A model generated the notes under the pieces. It did not search any database. It worked only from the letters and a program-made list of their open reading frames with translations, and was not told the origin of the DNA. A stretch of 64,000 nucleotides of DNA from Nocardia otitidiscaviarum NBRC 14405. Its GTDB lineage: Bacteria > Actinomycetota > Actinomycetes > Mycobacteriales > Mycobacteriaceae. The DNA lies in the NCBI RefSeq assembly GCF_000308635.1, contig NZ_BAGD01000054.1, positions 1 to 64,000 on the forward strand, in the 5' to 3' direction. The stretch's first letter is position 1. Each line of letters starts with the position of its first letter. Both the position numbers and the translations under genes were made by a program. Shown piece by piece: positions 52,239-61,892 of this stretch.

Positions 52239-52356
52239 CGGTGTCATGGGGGCGGCGGCGACCCGGTGGCCCTGTAGGTTTCGCGAGGGAGCTGTCCCGA
52301 CAGCGGAGCGCCGCCGCCGCTGCGACGCTACCGCACCGGCGGCGCCGAACCCGGTG

Positions 52357-52375
52357 GCCGACGGCGAAAGTCGGC
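52357..52375. terminator. weak hairpin between convergent genes
   Basis: GCCGAC/GTCGGC pair over 6 bp with a GGCGAAA loop in the 215-bp gap between the convergent kinase and acyltransferase genes. It might be a bidirectional terminator, but it is short. Confidence 0.3.
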
Positions 52376-52453
52376 TAGCTGTGCCCGGATCGCAAATCCG
52401 CCGTCAAGCCACCGCAATACTCCGGCCCGGACCGCTCCTCCGGTGCGGGCCGC

Positions 52454-54556
52454 CTACCACCACTCCGTGATCGCCGCGATCTGCCGCCCCAGCTCCGGGG
52501 CGAGGGTGCGGACGTAGCTGGCGGTGAGATGGTGCTCGTCGCGGTAGATGAGCACATTGCCCTCGGCGACCCGGCAACGGTCCGTACGGCATACGGCGTC
52601 GCTGAGGTCCATCGGGAAGATGTTCGGATAGCTCGCCGCCGGTTCCTCGGCGGGGTCCCGCGCGGACAGCGCCGCGGCACGATCCATGCCGCAGCTGTCG
52701 GGTGTGGTGCCGCGCCGGGCCAGGCAGTCGACGGCCCGGTAGTAGACGTCGCCGTGGCGCAGGCGCGGGGTGTCGCGCAGCGCGAGCACCCGCAGGCCGC
52801 GCTCGGACAGCGCCGACCACACGTCCAGGAACTCCGGCGGCACCTCGTCCCCGGCGCCCTCCACGCGGCTGCGCGTGGAGATGGTGAACACCCAGTCCGG
52901 ACGCTCCTCGGCGAGCCGGTCGAGCACCTCCTCCGACCACTCCCGGCACTCCGGGAACGGGGCCTCCGCGTAGGAGGGGTGGTCGGAGAGCGTGAGCGGG
53001 CAGCGCTCCTTCAGATAGGTGACGATCCGGAATCCGTAATCGCGGGAGAGGATTTGGAGTGCGGGAATCCAGTGCTCGGAATGCGAACCGCCGACCACCG
53101 CGATAACCCGACCGGCGGTGGTGTCACCGTAGACGCACGAGCGCACCTCCCGGTCGGGGGTGATGCAGCCGTCGCGGGTGGGCGGCGGCGAATCGGCATT
53201 GCCCCGCAGGACCGATGGCCGCATGGGATGCGGCGGCGGGTCGATGCCCCGAACCAGGGCGTCCGCGCCCGGGTACCTGGTGGGGAATTCGAACGGCTTC
53301 GGCGGCTGCGGAGGATTCGCGGCCGACACCACCTGCCAGCCCAGCGCGCCGGCCAGCACGCTGATGCCCAAGGCCGCGACCACGGTGCCGGTGCCGCGGC
53401 GAATCCACCGGGCCCCGGAAGAATCCGGAGCCGTCGGGGCGGGGCGGCGCAGCGGTGTCTCGATCACCCGCGTCGTCACCCACGCCAGCACCAGCGATGC
53501 CGCGATCACCGCCAGCCCGTCGGCGAATCCCGCGTGTTTGCGGCCGGATTCGGTCAGGTAGAAGATCAGAATGGGCCAGTGCCACAGGTAGAGCGGATAC
53601 GCGACGGCGCCGAGTTCGGTGCACAACCGGCTCGCCAGCATCCGGTTCGCCCACGGACGTTCGGCCGCCGGGACGTGCAGTCCGGACAGGATCAGCAGGA
53701 CGGCGGCGGCGACCGGGAACAACGCTGCCGGACCGGGGAATTCGGTGGCACCGTCGAACAGCAGGCCGCACGACAGCACCATGCTCAGGCCCACCACGCC
53801 CGCCAGCCAGCGGATCCGGTGCGGAATCGTCAGCCACGGCGCGACCACGGCCAGCGCTGCGCCCGCCAGCAGTTCCCAGGCGCGGGCGGCGCTGTCGTAG
53901 TAGATCCACGCCTGCTGCTGCGGTGCGTCGGCGGCGTAGCAGAACGAGGCCGCCGCGCCGAGCAGCAGCACCAGCAGCAGGGTGGGGCGGCGCCGGTCCG
54001 GGCGGGGCCGCACCGCCGCCCAGAGCGCGACGACGGCCAGGATCGCCAGGTAGAACTGCCCCTGTACGGCCATGGACCACAGGTGCTGTAGCGGGCTGAT
54101 CGAGGGATCCGCGGCGGCGTAGTCCAGCTCCGCGACGGCCAGATACCAGTTCTGGAAGTAGAAGCCCGAGGCCAGCAGTTGTGCGGAGATGTCGTTCCAG
54201 CGGGTGTACGGCATCGCGACGACCGTGGCGACGGCGACGGCGGTCAGCACCACCAGCAGGGCGGGCAGCAGGCGGCGGGCGGTGCGCCGCAGGGTCGCGC
54301 CGATGCCGGGGCCGCCCGTGGTGTCGGTGCGGCGCAACAGCATTCCGGTGAAGAAGAAGCCGGACAGCACCAGGAAGATGTCCACACCGCCGGATACCCG
54401 CCCCATCCAGACGTGGAAGGCCACCACCAGCGCGATCGCGATACCGCGCAGTCCGTCGAGATCGTCGCGGTAGCTCGGGCGGGAGGCGATGCCGGGCAGC
54501 GGATTCCGGGCCGCCGGTGCGACGGGCGCGACCGGTCCCGGGGTGCGCGTGTACAC
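52454..54556 (-). CDS. OafA/YrhL-type acyltransferase with SGNH domain
   Basis: The 700-residue protein has an N-terminal acyltransferase-3 membrane domain (about 25-390). It contains the conserved DLDGLRGIAIALVVAFHVW, GVDIFLVLSGFFFTGMLL and LHLWSMAVQGQFYL-like wording (LQHLWSMAVQGQFYLAILAVV). A periplasmic SGNH hydrolase-like domain follows, with GGSHSEHWIPAL as the nucleophile block and DEHHLTASYV as the catalytic Asp-His block. Such two-domain enzymes O-acylate cell-wall or extracellular glycans. GTG 54556 lies just after GGGGAG and is well supported. It is on the opposite strand from its upstream neighbour, so it is probably a separate transcript. Confidence 0.9.
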   Translation of the reverse strand: MYTRTPGPVAPVAPAARNPLPGIASRPSYRDDLDGLRGIAIALVVAFHVWMGRVSGGVDIFLVLSGFFFTGMLLRRTDTTGGPGIGATLRRTARRLLPALLVVLTAVAVATVVAMPYTRWNDISAQLLASGFYFQNWYLAVAELDYAAADPSISPLQHLWSMAVQGQFYLAILAVVALWAAVRPRPDRRRPTLLLVLLLGAAASFCYAADAPQQQAWIYYDSAARAWELLAGAALAVVAPWLTIPHRIRWLAGVVGLSMVLSCGLLFDGATEFPGPAALFPVAAAVLLILSGLHVPAAERPWANRMLASRLCTELGAVAYPLYLWHWPILIFYLTESGRKHAGFADGLAVIAASLVLAWVTTRVIETPLRRPAPTAPDSSGARWIRRGTGTVVAALGISVLAGALGWQVVSAANPPQPPKPFEFPTRYPGADALVRGIDPPPHPMRPSVLRGNADSPPPTRDGCITPDREVRSCVYGDTTAGRVIAVVGGSHSEHWIPALQILSRDYGFRIVTYLKERCPLTLSDHPSYAEAPFPECREWSEEVLDRLAEERPDWVFTISTRSRVEGAGDEVPPEFLDVWSALSERGLRVLALRDTPRLRHGDVYYRAVDCLARRGTTPDSCGMDRAAALSARDPAEEPAASYPNIFPMDLSDAVCRTDRCRVAEGNVLIYRDEHHLTASYVRTLAPELGRQIAAITEWW

Positions 54557-54828
54557 GAGAACTCCCCACTACGAAGCGGCCCCGACCAGAGCGACAAGCC
54601 GGGGGTTGCCGACCTGATCCCGGCGCACCGCCCCTTAAGATGCCCGACTCATCGCACCGCTGGCAAACGCGCGGTGCCGGCGCCCGTTTCATCGGTTCTC
54701 GACTTGCGCAACCGGTTTTCGTGGTGCATGTTTACCGCTTGGCGTGTCGCACGGACGCGCGGCGCCGGCGACGATGCCGCTCGCGGCCGTCCACTCCGGC
54801 CGGCCGCTGGGGGAGCAAGGGGCACAGG

Positions 54829-54994
54829 TCAACCCGCGTCGATGAGCCGGACGTGCGGTGCGTGGTGCCGGGGCGCCGCGATGAGCCGGTCCTCATCGAG
54901 CCGCCAGCCGGGGATCGCCCGGCTGGCGGCGACCACATCTGCCGAGAACCGACATCAGACGCAGGTCGAAACCGAGACGCGCCTCGTAGGTCAT
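54829..54994 (-). pseudogene. frameshifted small ORF coupled to the DUF3686 ATPase
   Basis: An ATG at 54994 overlaps the ATPase stop (ATGA) and follows GGAG, so it looks like the next gene of the operon. Reading starts MTYEARLGFDLRLMSVLG. In that frame a stop comes after 33 codons, but the adjacent frame continues sensibly as ADVVAASRAIPGWRLDED and later APHVRLIDAG to a stop at 54829. One extra base near 54940 would explain it. The intact product would have about 55 residues, or be the start of a longer lost gene. Confidence 0.45.
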
Positions 54995-57900
54995 CGGTGC
55001 TCCTCTGCTCCTGCCGCCGCCCGGTGGTGCCGACCGGAATCGGTCGATTCGAGTGCGCGCAGGGCGGATTCGATACCGCCGATGCGGTCGCCGAGCAGTC
55101 CCAGCGCGCCGATGGCGCGGACCAGTGGATCGTCCTCGGCGCCACCGAGGGCCTGTTCGCGCAGATAGGCGGACTTGACCTCGGTCCAACGGCGGGCCTG
55201 ATCCGGGGTCAGGGTGCCGCGCAGTTCGGCCAGTTTGAGCAGGTTGGCTTCGGTCGCGGCGGCGAGGGTTTGGGCCTCACCGAGATAGTGGTCGTCGATG
55301 AGGGCCTCGAGTTCGCTGTCGTTCATGACCGGGACCACGCGTTCGGCGAGGGCGTTCATATTGCGGTAGGAGCCCTGGAGCTGGAACGGCGGTTCGGTGC
55401 GGGCGGCGTCCGCGGTGGCGGCCGAGGCGATGTAGGCGCGATTGACGGCCAGCACCACCTCCTGCACACGCAGCAGTTTGCCCAGCACCGCGGTGATCTC
55501 GGCCAGTTCCGCCGCCGGGTACGGGTGAGCGAGGCCGTCGGCGGTGGCGGTGCGGTCGCCGCGCGCCAGCCGGACCAGGATCTCCAGATCACCGCGATCA
55601 CGCGAGGACAGCGGAGCGAGAACGGAATTCGAGGTGAGCGCGTTCTCCAGGTAGCTGAGCGCGAACTGCTCGTCGCGGCCGGAGAGCACATCGCCGAGAT
55701 TCCACACGTCGGCGCGGTTGGCGAGCATGTCCGGAATCCGGAAACGCTTGCCCTGCTCGGTGTACGGGTTACCGGCCATGCACACCGCGAACCGCTTGCC
55801 GCGCAGATCGTAGGTGCGGGTGCGGCCCTCCCACACGCCCTCCATGCGGCGCTGGCCGTCGCACAGCGAGATGAATTTCTGCAGCAGTTCCGGCGAGGTG
55901 TGCTGGATGTCGTCGAGGTACAGCAGCACATTGTTGCCGAGTTCCAGGGCGAAGTTGATCTTCTCGAGCTCCTGGCGGGCGGTGGCGTGCGGCGCCTGCT
56001 CGGGGTCGATCGAGGTCACCTCGTGGCCGAGCGCGGGACCGTTCACCTTCACCAGCACCAGGCCCAACCGGGCGGCCACGTACTCCATGAGGGTGGTCTT
56101 GCCGTAGCCCGGCGGTGAGATCAGCAGCAGCAGACCCGAGCGGTCGACGCGATCGGCGTCCCCGGCCACGCCGAGCTGCTTGGCCAGGTTGTCGCCGATC
56201 AGCGGCAGATACACCTCGTCGATCAGGCGGTTGCGCACGAACCCGCTCAGTGCGCGCGGACGGTACTCCGCCAGCCGCAGCCGCTCGCGCTCGGCGGCGA
56301 CCAGTTCGGTGCGGCGCCGCAGGTAGGCCCGGAAGCCCGGCACCCGCTCGCGATGGAACCGGCCGCAGCGGGCCAGCAGCTCGTCGAGCCGGAAACTCAA
56401 CTCCCGACCCGTGATCCGCGGGTGGGTGCCGAGCAGGCCGCCGACGGTGGCGGTGAGCGCGGCGGCGGAATCGTAGCGGGGCAGCGCGCTGCCGCACAGC
56501 TCGATCGCCACCGCCTCGGGGAGGTCGGCCGCTGGCTCGGGATCGTCGGCCTGGTCCAGGTAGGCGGTGAGCCAGGCTCTTACCAGCCGATAGCGCGTGG
56601 CGTCCGCGAGTTCGCGCAGATCGGACTCGAAGTCGGCACGTCCGGTGGCGGAGGCCGCGTCGAGGGCCCGGTGGAAGCGGTCCAGAAGCAGCCGGGCGCC
56701 GGCGGAGGTCACGAACCCGGGGGTGGCCGTTGCCAATTCCTCGAACAGGTACTCCCCGGCGAGTTGTGCGTCCACCGGGTCGAGCCCGATGTGGCTGCCG
56801 AATTCAACTATCCCGGAGGCCAATTCGGCGCACACCTCGTCCACGTCGGTGGTGCGGCCGAAGACGGCGCGGGCACGGGCCAGCGATCCGGCCCGGGTAC
56901 GCCAGTACGCGGCCTGCTCCGGGGACAGGGCGAAGCGCCACCACAGCTGGGCCGCCGCGCGTTCGGCGGGCGGGTACCGCAGCAGCCCGGCTCCGGCCGA
57001 CAGGCGCAGGGCCGCATCGAGAATCGCTGCGGCGTCGTGGTCGTGCACGCCGCGCTCGTAGCCCTCGTCGTAGCGTTCGGCGGCGATCTTGCCGACCAGT
57101 TCGGCGAGTTCACCGGCGGCGGCCGCCGCGTGCAGGACGTCGAGGCCGCCGTCGTGTTCGGCGGCGGCGAGGATCGACACGGCCAGGTACTCGCCCCGAT
57201 ACACCTCGGCGGTCTCCGACGCCAGCAGTTGCGACCAGTACGGCCGCGTCGCCTCGAAGCCGCTGTCACGCACCGGAGCCCGATAGTCGGTGCCGGTGAT
57301 GGCGTACCAGAGCGCATCCTCGTGCGGCACCATGGTCAGCTCCACCGGCCGGGTGTCGACGGCGAAGCGGTGGCGGCCCAGGCGCAGCGTCTCCCCGCCG
57401 TCGGCGTAGAGATCGGTGCGGTCGCGCAGCGCGCGCCCGGCCTCCTGCCGCGCCGCGCGCAGCCTGCCCTCGAACTCCTCGGCCCGCACCTGATCGCCGA
57501 GGGCGCGCAGGTCGGCCACGGCTGTGCGCAGCCGCGCCACCATGGGATCGGAGGCGAAGTAGGTGTTCACCTCGTCCAGGGAGCCCAGGGCGGCGGCGCG
57601 GCGGCCCACCCCGGACAGAATGCGCTGTGCCGAGTCCGCGAGACGTTCGCCGCGCCGGGCCCGCTCGTCCAGCAGCGCCTGCTTGCGCGCCGCGAACGCC
57701 TCGTACACGTCCTCGCGCTTGGCGCCCAGCTGCTCGGCGAAATCGTCGAATTCGCCGAAGCGGGACTCCAGATTCTCAATGGCCAGCAGCAGTTTCGCCA
57801 GCTGGTCGTCGCATGCCTCGGGGGAGTCGCAGACCGCGAGCCCCCCGCTCACCGACTGCCCGAGCAGCGCGTATTCGGCGGCGAAGGCGGCCCGGCCCTC

Positions 57901-60042
57901 CACGGCGGCCAGTTCCGCGCGCCGGGTGTCCAGGGTGGCCCGCACCCGGTTGACCCCGGCCATTACCTCGCCGATGCGCGTGAGAATGGTGGTGCGCACG
58001 GTGGCGTCGGTGATGTCGAGCGAGCCGACCACATCGGTGACGATGCGCAGGGCGTCGGTCTGCTCGCTCAACCGCTCCCGCAGCGGTTCGGCCGCAGCGG
58101 CGGAGGCGATGGCCTCGGCCTGTGCCAGCAGATCGTCGAGCTCGGTGCGGTAGCCCGCGAAAGCGTCCGCGCCGGACAAGAATTCGACGGCCCGGTGCCC
58201 GGTGTCGGTGAGCGTGGCGGCGAGCTCACCGTCCAGTGCATCGATGCGCTCGGTGTCGGCGTAGCGCAGCTCGCGCACCGTCACCAGATGCCCCTGCGCG
58301 CGCCGCAGCTCCGCCAGCATCCGCACCCAGTCGTCGGCGGTGCGGTGCGCGGCGGCGCGGGCCCGGCGCATGAGCGCGGCGGCCTCGTCGGCCGCGCCGT
58401 CCACGGCGGCGGTCGCCTGCGCGGTGAGCGCGGTGACCTTGTCGAATTCGTCCAGCACCTGTTCGGCGGTGGCGCGCACCTCGGCCAGCGCCGCGGCCGG
58501 CTCGTCCAGCTCCGGATCGCCCAGCCAGTGGTACAGGTCGACGGTGCGGGTGCACGCCGCGATCACGGCCTCGAAAACCGCCGCGGCGGGCCGCATCTCG
58601 TCCACCATGCGGCGCACCGCGAGACATTCCGAGATACCGCGCACCAGTTCGGCATTGCCGACCCGGTGCAGAGGGCCGGTACCCACCGGCTGCGCGGCCG
58701 CGTACACGTCGGAGACGAACGGGGTGCGCCACACCTGGAGCGGATGCACCCGCGTCGGCTCCTCCGACATGGCCCGCAGCACCACCATGGTGCCGTCCTC
58801 GAACATCGAATAGCCGTGGCAGACAGTGGGGTTGGCGACCTCGGTGCGCACCAGGTTGTAGGGCAGCAGCAGGGTGCGGCCCGCCGCGCGGGCGTGGAAG
58901 ACGTACAGCACGTCCTCGCCGTTGCCCGCCCGGACGGTGCGCTCGTACTCCAGCTCCGCGGTATCGGTGTCGAACCGCTTGTGCACGCCGGTGGCGAGAT
59001 AGTAGCCGCCGGGGAAGATGATGCCCTGATCCTCGGGCAGCCGACGGCACGACTGCCCGATCCCGTCCAGCCGCACCACGTCCTTGGTGCGGGTATTGAA
59101 AACCAGGTGCCGCCAGTCGGTTTCGTTGTACGGCCGAATGCGCAGCAGGATCAGCGGCCCCAGCCGCGCGTAGTGCACGTCGGCATCGGCCAGGCTCTGC
59201 AGCGGCTCGTCGACGGGCTCGCTGTAGATGCCCGCCCCGGTCTCGGTATTGTCCTCGACCTTGATGGTGAGGGTGCCGCCGAGCGTCTCCACGAACACCT
59301 CGCCGAGAATCGACAGGTGCGGATGCCGCCCGTGCACCTGGTCGTCGCGGGTGGTCTCGATCCATTCGAAATCGTGCGACGGCGGGAAGACATGGTCGCG
59401 CTCCCCACGATTGTCCAGGTAGCGCAGCGATCCGTCGGTATCCAGCTGCCAGCGCAGCACCCGGATGTCGTCGGTGCGCTGGCCGGTCTGGAACACCGCC
59501 AGCAGGCGGCCCTCCACGCGGCGCAGTTGCAGCAGCCGGGTCTGGCTGTAGTAGCGGTACAGCTCGGCGAAATCGCGGAGGAACCGCGGGTCGTCGAAAA
59601 GCCCGGTGGCGTCGGCGGATTCGAATCCGAACGGCGCGGCCCCCGGCGCTGCGTTGTTCGGCCCTGCGCCGTCCGGCGTGGCGCCTTCTGCCCGGAAGCG
59701 GTGCACCGCGAAGACGTCGGCGACCGTCGTCTCCGGCCGCATGCCGACGAACACGTTGTAGCCGAACACCATGCGCCCGTCCGGCAGCGCCACCACATCG
59801 CGCGGCACGCAGTTGTTGCCGGTGCGGATGCGCTCGGTGCCCAGCAGCGTCAGCTCGGAGCCGCCGAAGGCCGCGATCCGGCGCTCATTGAGCAGCTCCG
59901 CACGCCGCGCCACCTCGGCGGCGTGCTCGCGCAGCCGCGCGTGCAGGATCTCGTAGGTGCCCGTCTCGATGTCGACCGAACCCCGGTCGCCGGATTCCCC
60001 TCCGATCCGGCGACCGGTGTCCAGTGGTGCCGCCCCGCTCAC
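54991..60042 (-). CDS. giant DUF3686-type AAA ATPase
   Basis: This is a 1683-residue protein. The first about 450 residues are beta-rich (DDQVHGRHPHLSILGEVFVE, ILLRIRPYNETDWRHLVFN) and match the DUF3686 type, labelled DNA repair ATPase in databases. A long helical region follows (about 500-900). The ATPase module near residues 1300-1480 has Walker A LISPPGYGKTTLMEY, Walker B NVLLYLDDIQHTSPELL and sensor-like CMAGNPYTEQGKRFRIPD, similar to MoxR-type AAA. The start is GTG 60042, overlapping the flotillin stop (GTGA). The DNA-repair label is unproven. Linkage to NfeD-like and flotillin genes suggests a membrane-associated remodelling machine. Confidence 0.85.
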   Translation of the reverse strand: MSGAAPLDTGRRIGGESGDRGSVDIETGTYEILHARLREHAAEVARRAELLNERRIAAFGGSELTLLGTERIRTGNNCVPRDVVALPDGRMVFGYNVFVGMRPETTVADVFAVHRFRAEGATPDGAGPNNAAPGAAPFGFESADATGLFDDPRFLRDFAELYRYYSQTRLLQLRRVEGRLLAVFQTGQRTDDIRVLRWQLDTDGSLRYLDNRGERDHVFPPSHDFEWIETTRDDQVHGRHPHLSILGEVFVETLGGTLTIKVEDNTETGAGIYSEPVDEPLQSLADADVHYARLGPLILLRIRPYNETDWRHLVFNTRTKDVVRLDGIGQSCRRLPEDQGIIFPGGYYLATGVHKRFDTDTAELEYERTVRAGNGEDVLYVFHARAAGRTLLLPYNLVRTEVANPTVCHGYSMFEDGTMVVLRAMSEEPTRVHPLQVWRTPFVSDVYAAAQPVGTGPLHRVGNAELVRGISECLAVRRMVDEMRPAAAVFEAVIAACTRTVDLYHWLGDPELDEPAAALAEVRATAEQVLDEFDKVTALTAQATAAVDGAADEAAALMRRARAAAHRTADDWVRMLAELRRAQGHLVTVRELRYADTERIDALDGELAATLTDTGHRAVEFLSGADAFAGYRTELDDLLAQAEAIASAAAAEPLRERLSEQTDALRIVTDVVGSLDITDATVRTTILTRIGEVMAGVNRVRATLDTRRAELAAVEGRAAFAAEYALLGQSVSGGLAVCDSPEACDDQLAKLLLAIENLESRFGEFDDFAEQLGAKREDVYEAFAARKQALLDERARRGERLADSAQRILSGVGRRAAALGSLDEVNTYFASDPMVARLRTAVADLRALGDQVRAEEFEGRLRAARQEAGRALRDRTDLYADGGETLRLGRHRFAVDTRPVELTMVPHEDALWYAITGTDYRAPVRDSGFEATRPYWSQLLASETAEVYRGEYLAVSILAAAEHDGGLDVLHAAAAAGELAELVGKIAAERYDEGYERGVHDHDAAAILDAALRLSAGAGLLRYPPAERAAAQLWWRFALSPEQAAYWRTRAGSLARARAVFGRTTDVDEVCAELASGIVEFGSHIGLDPVDAQLAGEYLFEELATATPGFVTSAGARLLLDRFHRALDAASATGRADFESDLRELADATRYRLVRAWLTAYLDQADDPEPAADLPEAVAIELCGSALPRYDSAAALTATVGGLLGTHPRITGRELSFRLDELLARCGRFHRERVPGFRAYLRRRTELVAAERERLRLAEYRPRALSGFVRNRLIDEVYLPLIGDNLAKQLGVAGDADRVDRSGLLLLISPPGYGKTTLMEYVAARLGLVLVKVNGPALGHEVTSIDPEQAPHATARQELEKINFALELGNNVLLYLDDIQHTSPELLQKFISLCDGQRRMEGVWEGRTRTYDLRGKRFAVCMAGNPYTEQGKRFRIPDMLANRADVWNLGDVLSGRDEQFALSYLENALTSNSVLAPLSSRDRGDLEILVRLARGDRTATADGLAHPYPAAELAEITAVLGKLLRVQEVVLAVNRAYIASAATADAARTEPPFQLQGSYRNMNALAERVVPVMNDSELEALIDDHYLGEAQTLAAATEANLLKLAELRGTLTPDQARRWTEVKSAYLREQALGGAEDDPLVRAIGALGLLGDRIGGIESALRALESTDSGRHHRAAAGAEEHR

Positions 60043-61892
60043 TTGGCCTGCGGGACGTCGTCGGAGCCGTGCCCGTTGACCCCGGCCAGCCGGCCGATGA
60101 GCGCGGTCGCGGCGGACTTGCCGACCTCGGAGTTGCCGATCAGCTGATCGAGGCCCTTACCGAGGCCGATGGAGCCCACCAGGCGGTCCAGGAAGATCGA
60201 GTCGCCACCGACGATGTCGATATTGGCCTGCTCCAGGCCGGTGGCGAGCACCGTGGCCTGTGCCTGCGCGACCTCGCGATGCGCGGTGACCTTGGCCAGC
60301 TCGATGTCCTTCTCCATCTCCAGCCGCAGCCGGTATTCCTCGTGCTCGCGGGTGACATCGTCGAGCGCCGCCATGGCCGCGGCCTTCTCCTGCAGACCCT
60401 CGGCCTCGCCCTTGAGCTTTTCGCGCAGCGCCTCGGCCTCCACCAGTGCCTTCTCCCGCAGTGCGACCGCCTCGGCACGGCCCACCTTCTCGATGGCGTC
60501 GGCCTCGCGCTCCTTGACCTGCGCCTGGCCCAGCCCGTAGGCGGCCGCCTCGGCCTGCTGCGCCTCGGCGAGGCGGATCTTGGCGCGCGCCTGCAGTTCC
60601 GACGCCTGCTGCTCGGCCTCGGCCAGCGTCAGCGACTCCTTGGCCTTGAACTTGGCCGCGGCCTCCGCGGCCTCGGCCGCCTTGATATCCTTGACCAGGT
60701 GCTCCTGCGCCTCGGCCTCGGCGCGGATGACGATGGCCTGGCGGTCGCGTTCGGCGGCCTCCACCGCGCGCAGTCGGTTGATCTGCTCCTGCTGCTCGGC
60801 CACGGTCTTGTCCACCGCGATGCGCTCGCGCACCACCTCGGCGACGGTGCGCTTCTCCGTCTCCACCTCGCGGTCGGCGGCGATCCGGGCGAGGGATACC
60901 TCGCGGTCGCGGGCGGTGACCTCGAGCAGCCGGTCCTTCTCGATGCGCTCGGCCTCCACGGCGATCACGCGTTCGCGGTTCTTCTCCGCGACGGCGATCT
61001 CGCGGCCCATGTTCTCCTGCTGGATGCCCAGGGCCTCCTCGGTGCGCAGATGCGCGGTCTGCGAGCGCAGTCGCTCCTCGGCCTGGACGCGGGCGATCTC
61101 GGCCTCCTCGCGGGCGCGCATGGTCTCCACCTCGCGCTGCTGGCGGATCTCGGCATCGGCCTGCTGACGCTCCAGTTCCAGCACCGCCTCGCGCGCCTGC
61201 ACGTTCTGGCGGGTGATCTCCTTCTCCTCGTTGCGCCGGAATTCGTTGGTGCGCACGTGCTCCACCGCGGTGAGTTCGGTGATCTTGCGAATGCCCTGCG
61301 CGTCCAGGATGTTCTGGGCGTCGAGCTGGGCGAGCGGGGTCTGCTCCAGGTAGTCGATGGCGGCGTCCTCGAGGCTGTAGCCGTTGAGGTCGGTGCCGAT
61401 CACCGCGATGATGCGGTCGCGGAACTCGTCGCGCTTGGTGTAGAGGTCGACGAAGTCGAGGTGCTTGCCCACCGTCTTGAGCGCCTCGGAGAACTTGGCG
61501 GCGAACAGCTCCTGCAGCGTGGACTGATCGCTGGCGCGGGCGGTGCCGATGGCCTGCGCGACCTTGACCACATCCTCGACGGTCTTGTTGACCCGCACGA
61601 AGAAGGTGATGCGGATATCGGCGCGGATATTGTCGCGGCAGATCAACCCGTCGCGGCCGACCCGGTCGATCTCGATGGTCTTCACCGAGATGTCCATGTA
61701 CTCGGCCTTGTGCAGCACCGGCAGCACCACCGCGCCGGTGAAGGTGACATCCACCCGGCGCATCTTCGAGATGATCAGGGCGCGGCCCTGTTCCACCTTC
61801 TTGAACAGGCTGCTCACGATGAACAGCGCGGCTATGCCGATCACGAGTGCGAGAGCCAGCAGAACTCCCAGACCAATGGCGATGGTAGACAT
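60039..61892 (-). CDS. flotillin / SPFH-band 7 protein (YqiK-like)
   Basis: The 617-residue protein begins with one membrane helix (AIGLGVLLALALVIGIAALFI), then an SPFH domain (about 35-200, with VDVTFTGAVVLPVLHKAEYMDIS and LDAAIDYLEQTPLAQLDAQNIL-like wording). A very long Glu/Ala/Arg-rich coiled coil spans about 205-540 and a Gly-rich end follows. It is the YuaG/YqiK flotillin layout and should form oligomeric lipid-raft-like rings at the membrane. ATG 61892 follows GGAGGGG by 7 nt and overlaps the NfeD-like stop. The start further upstream in the same frame lacks support. Confidence 0.93.
   Translation of the reverse strand: MSTIAIGLGVLLALALVIGIAALFIVSSLFKKVEQGRALIISKMRRVDVTFTGAVVLPVLHKAEYMDISVKTIEIDRVGRDGLICRDNIRADIRITFFVRVNKTVEDVVKVAQAIGTARASDQSTLQELFAAKFSEALKTVGKHLDFVDLYTKRDEFRDRIIAVIGTDLNGYSLEDAAIDYLEQTPLAQLDAQNILDAQGIRKITELTAVEHVRTNEFRRNEEKEITRQNVQAREAVLELERQQADAEIRQQREVETMRAREEAEIARVQAEERLRSQTAHLRTEEALGIQQENMGREIAVAEKNRERVIAVEAERIEKDRLLEVTARDREVSLARIAADREVETEKRTVAEVVRERIAVDKTVAEQQEQINRLRAVEAAERDRQAIVIRAEAEAQEHLVKDIKAAEAAEAAAKFKAKESLTLAEAEQQASELQARAKIRLAEAQQAEAAAYGLGQAQVKEREADAIEKVGRAEAVALREKALVEAEALREKLKGEAEGLQEKAAAMAALDDVTREHEEYRLRLEMEKDIELAKVTAHREVAQAQATVLATGLEQANIDIVGGDSIFLDRLVGSIGLGKGLDQLIGNSEVGKSAATALIGRLAGVNGHGSDDVPQAK

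Noticed and set aside
56353-60147. Plus-strand open frame of about 1264 codons opposite the DUF3686 ATPase
   Set aside because: It is antisense to a gene with clear Walker motifs and has no start signal or recognisable motifs.
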